A DNA stretch of 12,304 nt from positions 1-12,304 of the forward strand of contig JBKGZM010000057.1 of the NCBI GenBank assembly GCA_046545575.1, given 5' to 3'. A program made the position numbers and the translations under genes. Positions 1 to 6,024 of the stretch are shown here, piece after piece. Origin of the DNA: JAGXOF01 sp046545575 (GTDB lineage Bacteria > Chloroflexota > Dehalococcoidia > SZUA-161 > SpSt-899). Each line of letters starts with the position of its first letter. Position 1 is the first letter of the stretch. The notes under the pieces were generated by a model. That model was not told where the DNA came from, did not search any database, and was given only the letters and a program-made list of their open reading frames with translations.

Positions 1-509
1 AACTTTAGCCTAAAGGACATCTGAGACTCAAGTAAGACCAGGTTGTAGTGCCAATAGTGTTCCCTCCATAAGGCTCGGAGCAACTCGGTCTCCGCAATTT
101 GCTTTTTGTTCCGTGCGTCGCCCCAGGCCCGCAAGTGCTCATATACGGTTTCCAGACTAAGCCCTAATTCAAAGCTCGCCTCCTCCGGCTGCCATCCCGC
201 GCTGAACAACTCGAAGCTCTTCAGCTCGTCATTCATACTGGCCAGCTGTCGCTCGCGTTCAGCACTGACCGCTTGCTCGGCGTCTTGCTGCGCTTGCTGA
301 ATTGCCTGTTTAAACCTAGCGAGTCTCCGTTCAAGCTCACTTACCTCAGCTAACTTGCTCCTCCGCTGCTCGGACAACAAGTGAGCGCCAACCAGAACCA
401 GGTCCGCAAAGCTCGCGCCCACTTGGCGTCTAACCTCCTCGAGCTTCTTGTAGTCCGCGTCGCTCAGGCGGAACGTAACTACCCGTGTACCTTTGTGCCT
501 TGTCTCCAT
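1..509 (-). CDS. Ribbon-helix-helix-like protein with long charged helical region, partial (runs off window)
   Basis: An open minus-strand frame of 169 codons starts at 509 and reaches the window edge without a stop. The start is well supported: AGGAGGTGAA lies 2 nt upstream of the ATG. Residues 9-45 (RVVTFRLSDADYKKLEEVRR, then a GASFADLVL segment) have the strand-helix-helix pattern of CopG/Arc-type DNA-binding domains. Residues 47-100 are rich in E, K, R, Q and A and look like a coiled coil; the rest is helical and rich in Trp/Tyr. Such proteins usually act as small repressors or plasmid/element maintenance factors; that role is inferred. Three direct repeats between its putative promoter and RBS suggest autoregulation. 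It points away from all other genes and lies on the possible mobile-element side of the tRNA fragment. I do not recognise a specific family; the ribbon-helix-helix assignment is moderate. Confidence 0.72.
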   Translation of the reverse strand, partial: METRHKGTRVVTFRLSDADYKKLEEVRRQVGASFADLVLVGAHLLSEQRRSKLAEVSELERRLARFKQAIQQAQQDAEQAVSAERERQLASMNDELKSFELFSAGWQPEEASFELGLSLETVYEHLRAWGDARNKKQIAETELLRALWREHYWHYNLVLLESQMSFRLK

Positions 510-522
510 AGTTCACCTCCTG

Positions 523-557
523 TGTATACCCACTTGTATACCCAGCCTGTATACCCA
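523..557 (-). repeat. Three direct repeats of TGTATACCCA upstream of the RHH-like gene (iteron-type operator)
   Basis: Exact copies of TGTATACCCA occur at 523-532, 535-544 and 548-557, with start-to-start spacing of 12 and 13 bp, about one helical turn. Each contains the palindrome GTATAC. They lie immediately upstream of the RBS of the minus-strand gene and overlap its probable -10 region. Ribbon-helix-helix repressors commonly bind short tandem sites spaced about one turn apart at their own promoter. The repeats are seen directly; the operator role is inferred. Confidence 0.6.
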
Positions 558-578
558 GCCCATGCACCCCCGTTTCAA
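548..578 (-). promoter_or_regulatory. Candidate promoter for the RHH-like gene
   Basis: On the minus strand TTGAAA (578-573) is followed after 19 nt by TATACA (553-548). The long spacer makes it a weak match. The -10 coincides with the most upstream TGTATACCCA repeat, which would place the other two repeats over the transcription start. Confidence 0.35.
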
Positions 579-596
579 CCCTGATTTCACCCTCCG

Positions 597-613
597 CCAG
601 GGGTGACCCCTGG
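597..613. promoter_or_regulatory. Perfect 17-bp palindrome CCAGGGGTGACCCCTGG
   Basis: Two 8-bp arms are perfectly complementary around a single G at 605. It lies about 20 bp upstream of the candidate -35 of the minus-strand gene. The one-base centre fits a dimeric repressor or activator site better than an RNA hairpin, and no T-tract follows on either strand to suggest a terminator. Confidence 0.45.
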
Positions 614-980
614 TGTATATGCCACGCCTGCAGCCGCCATCAGCTACCACCCTGCAGTCGAATATACGCTACCTCCATTCAGTATTGTATTCACCAAACT
701 TCCTTCAACTGCACCCTGCACCATACCGCCATTCCGCTGCGAGGGTGTCAACTACTTACTTGTCCAGAGAACAGTAACTTTTTCTCTCGTTACTTCTGAG
801 CCACCAATTCAAAGGGCACAGATTTTGTGGGGGCATGGTGCGTATTGCATGAGGGTGGCAAGGCTGGCCTCCCAGGTGGGGGTAGATAAGGCGATAAAAC
901 TGCTCTTGAGGTAATAGTACTTACATGCGCTCGTCTCACATTGTCTGGTATTAGCCAAATAGATTGCCACCCACCCAATA
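614..980. other. Gene-free stretch
   Basis: No frame here has a convincing protein, start signal or homology. Two minor structures are visible: the inverted pair AGTAAC (773-778) and GTTACT (789-794), and a perfect 9-bp inverted pair GGGTGGCAA (853-861) and TTGCCACCC (964-972) about 100 bp apart. I see no RNA gene in it. Confidence 0.5.
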
Positions 981-1009
981 TTGACAAGAAAGTGAAGCCA
1001 CATTATACT
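981..1009 (+). promoter_or_regulatory. Near-consensus sigma70 promoter upstream of the tRNA fragment
   Basis: TTGACA (981-986, perfect) is separated by exactly 17 nt from TATACT (1004-1009, 5 of 6). Predicted transcription start is near 1016, about 55 nt before the recognisable tRNA-Gly sequence. It may be the original tRNA promoter, or a promoter at the end of an integrated element that now reads outward toward the hydrolase gene. Confidence 0.6.
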
Positions 1010-1024
1010 GCCCATAGAAAGGAG

Positions 1025-1050
1025 GCAAGCGGTTGGCCTAGCAAGCGGTT
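1025..1050 (+). repeat. Direct repeat GCAAGCGGTT, two copies
   Basis: Identical 10-mers lie at 1025-1034 and 1041-1050, start-to-start distance 16 bp, just left of the tRNA-derived core. Short direct repeats beside an att core can be integrase or excisionase arm sites; that is inference from position only. Confidence 0.4.
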
Positions 1051-1071
1051 AGTAGTTTGTCTCTCATAAAT

Positions 1072-1116
1072 CTTCCAAGCAGGTTGTCGCGGGTTCGACT
1101 CCCGTCTCCCGCTCCA
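1072..1116 (+). tRNA. 3' half of tRNA-Gly(TCC): probable att core or tRNA pseudogene
   Basis: CTTCCAA at 1072-1078 is a tRNA-Gly(TCC) anticodon loop. It is followed by the 3' anticodon stem GCAGG, a 5-nt variable loop, the T-arm (GCGGG, TTCGACT, CCCGT; 1089-1105), acceptor strand CTCCCGC, discriminator T and an encoded CCA. A functional 5' half would need GCGGGAG at its start and CCTGC before the anticodon loop; neither is present. A weak resemblance to a 5' half (GCGG then AGTAGTTT, 1045-1058) pairs only 4 of 7 acceptor bases and gives no anticodon stem. The break at the anticodon loop is typical of integrase attachment sites in tRNA genes. In that reading the inserted element is to the left and the native flank to the right. 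Confidence 0.8.
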
Positions 1117-1154
1117 CAAGCACAAGCCCCCATCTGCCCCTGGCCTGACAAGGC

Positions 1155-1183
1155 TTGCCACTTCCTCTCGGGAGTTCTATCAT
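1155..1183 (+). promoter_or_regulatory. Promoter of the hydrolase-flavoprotein unit
   Basis: TTGCCA (1155-1160) and TATCAT (1178-1183), each 5 of 6 to consensus, are separated by 17 nt. Predicted start is near 1190, giving a leader of roughly 55 nt before the ATG at 1246. Confidence 0.5.
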
Positions 1184-1245
1184 AATAGCTGAACTGTCGC
1201 AAGGGCAGTCCAGTATCACAGATGTTGTAGCACAGAGCATAAGGA

Positions 1246-2094
1246 ATGGAGCGCACAGGTATCTTTTTCCACTATCAGGAGGGCGAGAGGTTACGGGATT
1301 TCCCTCAGGCATTGGGCGAAGTGCTCACACAGGACAACGTTTTCCTGTACGATGCCCTTTACCCTTCGAAACCTTCCTCCCCATTTGATCTTGAGCCAGT
1401 TCCGCTCGACCTCATGCGTGCAGTCCACTCTGAAGGAATGATAGAGCGTGTGAGAAAGGCAGGCGCTTTTGAAGGTGCTCTTTTCTCAGCTTCATCCACT
1501 GTAGCTGCCGCTACAAGAATATGGAACGATGAGGTAGACAATGCATTTGTCTTCACTGGCTATGGCGACCATCATGCCGGGAGGAATTCCTTTGGCGGAG
1601 GATGCTACTTTAACGGAGCAGCAATGGCTATCCGCATGTTGCAGAGAGAGCATCGGGCTGAGAGATTTGCCATACTGGACACCGATGCTCACCATGGCGA
1701 CGGCACATGGGATATCTTTGCTCAGGATTCACAGGTTCTCTATGCCTGTCTTTGCCGTGGCAGCAACCAGGATGTAAACAACAAGGTCAACATTCATGTG
1801 GATCATGAAATAAGCGATAAAGCCTATGTGGATCTGATCAGAGAGCGCTTTATTCCCAGGGTAAAAGACTTTCAACCAGAGATCATCTTCTGGAACTGGG
1901 GTTATGACGGTACTAGAGGAGACTATGGTAGTCTAGGGCTTACTCCCGAGGTGCATGCCTCCATTGCTCATGAGTTAAAACTCCTGTCCGAGAAAGTGTG
2001 CAAAGGAAGGCTCGTCGTAGTTTTGTGTGGGGGTAGCCGGCGGGACCTGGCACGTTTCCTCATTCCTCAAATCATTCAGGTGCTGGTTTCATGA
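1246..2094 (+). CDS. Histone deacetylase-fold zinc hydrolase (AcuC / acetylpolyamine amidohydrolase superfamily)
   Basis: A 282-aa cytosolic protein of the arginase/deacetylase fold, expected to cleave an N-acetyl or similar amide. Visible motifs: GYGDHHAG with the catalytic His pair H109-H110, GGGCYFNGAAMA (117-127), LDTDAHHGDGTWDIF (144-158) and WNWGYDGTRGD (216-226). By comparison with HDAC-like proteins, D147, H149 and D221 would bind zinc. The usual GG-Tyr near the C-terminus, whose Tyr stabilises the transition state, reads CGGS here (S264), so activity or substrate may differ. A stop at 1240-1242 fixes 1246 as the first ATG; the RBS is poor (AAGGA abuts the start). It overlaps the next gene by ATGA, so the two are probably translationally coupled. 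Assignment to the fold is firm; the substrate is unknown. Confidence 0.85.
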   Translation: MERTGIFFHYQEGERLRDFPQALGEVLTQDNVFLYDALYPSKPSSPFDLEPVPLDLMRAVHSEGMIERVRKAGAFEGALFSASSTVAAATRIWNDEVDNAFVFTGYGDHHAGRNSFGGGCYFNGAAMAIRMLQREHRAERFAILDTDAHHGDGTWDIFAQDSQVLYACLCRGSNQDVNNKVNIHVDHEISDKAYVDLIRERFIPRVKDFQPEIIFWNWGYDGTRGDYGSLGLTPEVHASIAHELKLLSEKVCKGRLVVVLCGGSRRDLARFLIPQIIQVLVS

Positions 2095-3053
2095 GAACAG
2101 AACTGTGTGATCTTCTCGATATCAAATACCCTATAATTCAAGGTGGAATGACCCTGCTCGGCAACTGGCAACTGGCCTCTGCGGTCTCCGAGGCCGGCGG
2201 ACTGGGGTTCATCGGTGCTGGGGACGCACCGCCCGAGTATGTGTTAGAGCAAATCAGCCGCGTAAGGAGTCAAACCCAAAAGCCTGTTGGTATCAACGTT
2301 TTGCTCTCGTCACCCTATTTCGAGGAGGTCATGGCGCTGATAATAGGAGGGAAGGTACCAGTAGTGGCTACTGGATCCGGCAATCCTGAAGGGTGTATTG
2401 ACAGATTCAAGGAAGCTGGCATAAAGGTTATTCCCGTGGTCTCCACGGTCGCGATGGCCAGGAGAGCGGAGCATGCCGGGGCCGATGCGATAGTGGCCGA
2501 GGGTGTGGAGTCGGGAGGCCACGTAGGCGAGACCACCACAATGGCACTACTTCCTCAAATCGTGGATGCAGTGAGTATTCCCGTAATTGCTGCCGGGGGG
2601 ATCGCTGAGGGAAGGGGGATGGCCGCAGCAATGGCACTCGGGGCTCAGGGAATCCAGATGGGAACGCGATTTGTAAGCAGCACTGAGTGCATTGCACACC
2701 CTGACTTTAAGCAAAGGATTATCAGAGCTTCGGATAGAGCTACTGTTGTAGCCGGAAAATCCACAGGACATCCAGTGAGGATATTGAAAAATAAAATGGC
2801 TCGACAATTGTTGGCCATGGAGAAGGCCAGGGCATCTGAAGCTGACCTGGCACACTTCATGGAGAACACGTTGCGCCGGGGAGTACTGGAAGGGGATGTG
2901 GAGCACGGCCTGCTTATGAGCGGGCAGACTGCGGGACTGGTCAAGTCAGTGAAACCAGTTCGCGCCATCATCGAGGACACGGTATCGGAGGCAGAGGTCG
3001 TGCTGAGGCACCTCACTGCTTCCTCACCTGCGGTGGACCGGCATCTTACCTAG
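2091..3053 (+). CDS. FabK-type enoyl-ACP reductase / nitronate monooxygenase family flavoprotein
   Basis: A 320-aa TIM-barrel FMN protein, the usual FabK length. It follows the FabK pattern throughout: PIIQGGM near the N-terminus (14-20), AVSEAGGLGFIGAGDAPPE (31-49), ATGSGNPE (93-100), AEGVESGGHVGETTTM (136-151), PVIAAGGIAEGRG, QMGTRFVSSTE, GHPVRILKNK and LLMSGQTAGLVK. H144 lies in the GGHVG motif at the same number as the catalytic His of Streptococcus pneumoniae FabK. FabK reduces enoyl-ACP with NAD(P)H; close relatives oxidise nitronates, and similar proteins in catabolic clusters act on unknown CoA or enoyl substrates. The ATGA overlap with the deacetylase-fold gene suggests linked function or matched stoichiometry. 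Family is certain; choosing between FabK and nitronate monooxygenase needs a tree. Confidence 0.85.
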   Translation: MRTELCDLLDIKYPIIQGGMTLLGNWQLASAVSEAGGLGFIGAGDAPPEYVLEQISRVRSQTQKPVGINVLLSSPYFEEVMALIIGGKVPVVATGSGNPEGCIDRFKEAGIKVIPVVSTVAMARRAEHAGADAIVAEGVESGGHVGETTTMALLPQIVDAVSIPVIAAGGIAEGRGMAAAMALGAQGIQMGTRFVSSTECIAHPDFKQRIIRASDRATVVAGKSTGHPVRILKNKMARQLLAMEKARASEADLAHFMENTLRRGVLEGDVEHGLLMSGQTAGLVKSVKPVRAIIEDTVSEAEVVLRHLTASSPAVDRHLT

Positions 3054-3118
3054 TACTTTCTGATATATTAATAAAGGTGATGGATTGTAACATCGAAACC
3101 AGTTAAGCACAAGTCTCG

Positions 3119-3179
3119 TTCCATACTGGAAGAGCTGAAGGGGTTGACAACGATATTCCATCGTGTTATTCTGTGCACA
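3119..3179. promoter_or_regulatory. Three palindromes around the main operon promoter (candidate operators)
   Basis: TTCCATACTGGAA (3119-3131, perfect 5-bp arms) lies just upstream of the -35. ACGAT...ATCGT (3150-3154 and 3160-3164) fills the spacer between -35 and -10. TGTGCACA (3172-3179, perfect) covers the predicted start. IclR-family regulators bind short palindromes at such positions, and an IclR gene ends this operon; the link is inferred. Confidence 0.5.
3144..3172 (+). promoter_or_regulatory. Main promoter of the acyl-CoA operon
   Basis: TTGACA (3144-3149, perfect) and TATTCT (3167-3172, 4 of 6) are separated by exactly 17 nt. Predicted start near 3179 leaves a leader of about 130 nt before the ATG at 3310. 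That leader has one imperfect stem, CGACAAC against GTTGGTCG, near 3218-3247. I recognise no known riboswitch in it. Confidence 0.6.
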
Positions 3180-3309
3180 AAACATCAGTTATATCAGCAA
3201 AACTTAACGTGCAGTCATCGACAACGGCTGGCGCTATGTTGGTCGTGGGTTTAATTTCTAATAATAAGCTTCTTGTGACAGTTCGATAGTAACATTGAGA
3301 AGGGAGTAT

Positions 3310-4437
3310 ATGGACTTCACTCTGACAGAAGAACAGGTTGAGCTTCAGTCTACTGTAAGAAGTTTTACACAAAACGAAATCGAACCTATAGCCCAGAAAC
3401 TTGACCAGGAAGGGAAACTTCCTGACGACCTTATCGGGAAATACGCTCAACTTGGACTGCTGGGAATGACCGTTGCCGAAGAATATGGCGGAAACGGTGG
3501 AGGCAACGTGAACTGCGCTCTGGCTATCGAGCAACTGGCCTATTCCGGCACAGGTGCGTGGTGGCTGGTTGGCTTTCACAACAGCATCCCTGAATCCATT
3601 CAGAAATTCGGATCAGAAAGAATAAAGAGAGAGTTTCTCAGACCACTGTGCGACGGGACCGCCTATGCGAGTATACAATTCACCGAAGATGACACAGGAT
3701 CAGATCCCGGTGCCCTTGTCACGACCTCCAGACCTGAAGGAGATGACTACGTAATAAACGGCAGGAAACGATTCAGCACGTTTGGTGCGCGAGACGGGTA
3801 TGCAGTTACCTACACCAGGGATGAGGAGGGTAGTTGCACCGCTTTTATCATTCAAAAGAACAAAGAGGGATATACTCCTACAAAAGCCTGGGACCTGATG
3901 GGCGGAGGCGGGATAGAAGCAGTAGATGTCTACTTTGACGATTACAGGGTCCCTGGAGATAATCTGCTTGGGGAGAAGGGGAAAGGGTTCGACATTCTGC
4001 TGTACTGGATAGCTGCCGAGAAGGTGGGGCAGTGTGCTGCGGCAACCGGCATAGCACAGGCTGCTCTAGATGAAGCGGTAAACTACACCAGGATGAGATC
4101 AGCAAGGGGCAAGCCGATATCGAGTATGCAGGGCATCCGCTGGACGCTAGCTGAAATGCAATCGAAAGTTGAAGCAGCGAGATGGCTTACGTACCGAACT
4201 GCTTTTCTCCAAGACCAGGGAAACGATGATTGGATGACGGAGGCAGCAACGGCCAAATTATTTGTGGTCCCGGCGGCGATGGAGGTGGTGGAGACTGCAC
4301 GACGCCTCCATGGAGCCTATGGTTACACCAAAGAACTCAAGATAGAGAGGTTATACCGGGCCATTGCTGGTTTCCCATCAATTGCTGTAAGCCTGGAAAT
4401 AAACAGATCCATCGTGGGGAGTTCCCTCGTAAAGTGA
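3310..4437 (+). CDS. Acyl-CoA dehydrogenase family protein
   Basis: A 375-aa FAD enzyme, the usual length, oxidising an acyl-CoA to the 2,3-enoyl-CoA. ATG 3310 is preferred over the upstream TTG at 3295 because AAGGGAG lies just before it and MDFTLTEEQ is the family's standard N-terminus. Motifs: FTEDDTGSDPGA (124-135, flavin/substrate signature), GRKRFSTFGARDGY (151-164), WDLMGGGG (194-201), VYFDDYRVPGDNLLGEKGKGF (middle/C-terminal junction) and LHGAYGYTKE. At the position of the MCAD catalytic Glu (YEGT) this protein has IAGF (A353). A glutamate is present at E237 (AAEKVG), aligning with the helix-G catalytic Glu of isovaleryl-CoA dehydrogenase. First gene of the operon; no ETF gene is nearby to take its electrons. 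Confidence 0.93.
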   Translation: MDFTLTEEQVELQSTVRSFTQNEIEPIAQKLDQEGKLPDDLIGKYAQLGLLGMTVAEEYGGNGGGNVNCALAIEQLAYSGTGAWWLVGFHNSIPESIQKFGSERIKREFLRPLCDGTAYASIQFTEDDTGSDPGALVTTSRPEGDDYVINGRKRFSTFGARDGYAVTYTRDEEGSCTAFIIQKNKEGYTPTKAWDLMGGGGIEAVDVYFDDYRVPGDNLLGEKGKGFDILLYWIAAEKVGQCAAATGIAQAALDEAVNYTRMRSARGKPISSMQGIRWTLAEMQSKVEAARWLTYRTAFLQDQGNDDWMTEAATAKLFVVPAAMEVVETARRLHGAYGYTKELKIERLYRAIAGFPSIAVSLEINRSIVGSSLVK

Positions 4438-4461
4438 TTTCAACAGCGTTGGGGCCTTCAA

Positions 4462-5994
4462 ATGTCAGCCGACGTTTTATTTGTTAACGCCAATGTGATC
4501 ACCATGAACCCGGGGCAACCGCGTGCCCATTTTGTGGCGACGAATGGCGATTGCATATTGATGGCAGGCGAGGATAAAGATCTGTCCTCATTTACAGGAC
4601 CAAGAACCAGGACTGTTGATTGCCGGGGGAAAACGGTGGTTCCCGGCTTCATCGATGCTCATTGTCATGTTTTCTCGATGATAAGGAAGCTATTAAGTGT
4701 TGATTTAAGCTACGCATCAGTGAGCTCCATCTCCGATATAAGGGAAGCTATCAGCCATCATTCTCGAACCGTACCTGCAGGCACGTGGATAACCGGCACT
4801 GACTACCATGAGTTCTATCTTGAGGAAAGACGTCACCCGACCCGCTGGGACCTGGATGATATAGCAGGCGAGAGCCCTGTACTGCTAATCCATCAGTCCC
4901 GTCACGCCTGTGTGCTTAACAGCAAAGGTCTTGCACTGGCTGGTATTCACAGGGAAAAGGAAGAACCGCCGGGAGCACTTATCGATAGGGATTTGAGCAC
5001 CGGAGAACCTAATGGTGTACTGTTTGGGATGCTTGATTATATAACGCAAGAAGTGCTTCCACGCCCTGAAGGGGAAGAGATGGACAGAGGAACATCACAG
5101 GCAAACCACTACTACCTCTCCCGGGGCATCACTTCGCTCCATGATGCATCGGTAAGCAACGACCCGGACCGCTGGAAAACCTTTCGTCGATTCAAGGAGA
5201 TGGGTAGGTTGAAGAGCAGGATATCGATGATGCCCGGCATTGATTTCATCAGTGAGTTCCGGAGTGCGGGCATAACCCCGGGAAGTGGTGACAAGCACCT
5301 GCGCCTGGGCGGGACAAAAATAATATTGAGTGAAGCTACCGGAAGACTGCAGCCCTCTCAGCAGGAATTGAACGCCCTGGTAGCCATGGCCAGTGCTGCG
5401 GGGTTTCAGGTAGCCATCCATGCCATTGAGCAAAGCTGCGTGGAGGCTGCTATCACGGCGCTGGAGAACGTCCAACATTCCAATCATCGACACCGCATTG
5501 AACACTGCTCGGAGTGTGCCCCCGAGCTTCTCAACCGATTGGCCAGGGTTAACCCGGTCATCGTGACGCAACCACCCTTCATTTACTACAACGGGGACAG
5601 GTACCTGGCTACCATACCCTATAGTAAGATGCCATGGCTTTACCCACTCGCGTCTCTGTTGAAAACTGGACTGCTTGTTGCAGGAAGCTCAGATTCCCCT
5701 GTGGTTGATGCCAATCCACTTGTGGGTATTCATGCCGCTGTCAACAGGCTATCTGACAGGGGTGATCCCCTTCATCCGGAGGAGCGAGTGTCGCCGTTTG
5801 ACGTGCTGGCCATGTACACGATAAACACCGCCTACGCCTCATTTGAAGAAAAAATCAAGGGCTCTCTTGCTCCGGGGAAGCTGGCCGACATGGCGGTATT
5901 GAGTTCAGACCCCCTGACCTCGCCCCCCGAACAGCTAAAGGACATCAAGGTCGAGATGACCGTTATTGGTGGGGAAATCGTATGGGAATCCTGA
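4462..5994 (+). CDS. Metal-dependent amidohydrolase, YtcJ-like (amidohydrolase 3 family)
   Basis: A 510-aa TIM-barrel hydrolase of the family that includes N-substituted formamide deformylase. Visible metal-site elements: DAHCH (H67, H69), K286 in GGTKIIL, H320 in AIHAIEQ, H348 in RIEHC and D411 in GSSDSPV. The C-terminal strand (GSLAPGKLADMAVLSSDPL) is the normal small beta-sandwich end. Two features are atypical: after K286 the usual DGS motif and following lid loop are missing, so KII runs almost directly into the LQPSQQEL helix, and the common HAIGD reads HAIEQ. The family cleaves C-N or C-O bonds in varied small molecules; here it might release the acid that later enzymes activate. It begins 24 nt after the dehydrogenase with a weak RBS. 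Confidence 0.87.
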   Translation: MSADVLFVNANVITMNPGQPRAHFVATNGDCILMAGEDKDLSSFTGPRTRTVDCRGKTVVPGFIDAHCHVFSMIRKLLSVDLSYASVSSISDIREAISHHSRTVPAGTWITGTDYHEFYLEERRHPTRWDLDDIAGESPVLLIHQSRHACVLNSKGLALAGIHREKEEPPGALIDRDLSTGEPNGVLFGMLDYITQEVLPRPEGEEMDRGTSQANHYYLSRGITSLHDASVSNDPDRWKTFRRFKEMGRLKSRISMMPGIDFISEFRSAGITPGSGDKHLRLGGTKIILSEATGRLQPSQQELNALVAMASAAGFQVAIHAIEQSCVEAAITALENVQHSNHRHRIEHCSECAPELLNRLARVNPVIVTQPPFIYYNGDRYLATIPYSKMPWLYPLASLLKTGLLVAGSSDSPVVDANPLVGIHAAVNRLSDRGDPLHPEERVSPFDVLAMYTINTAYASFEEKIKGSLAPGKLADMAVLSSDPLTSPPEQLKDIKVEMTVIGGEIVWES

Positions 5995-6024
5995 TATGTG
6001 ATACAGCGTAGGGAAATAGCAGGT

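Noticed and set aside
603..914. Plus-strand 103-codon frame
   Set aside because: No RBS, Pro/Cys-rich low-quality translation, overlaps the regulatory palindrome; no protein-like pattern.
1038..1312. Minus-strand frames containing GDGSRTRDNLLGR and ETGVEPATTCLED
   Set aside because: These are the well-known spurious translations of the antisense of a tRNA 3' half; they helped confirm the tRNA fragment but are not genes.
2428..3016. Long minus-strand frames opposite the FabK-type gene
   Set aside because: Shadows of the strongly conserved plus-strand gene; translations lack any domain pattern.
5095..5571. 158-codon minus-strand frame inside the amidohydrolase
   Set aside because: Antisense shadow of a clear enzyme gene, no RBS or recognisable motifs.
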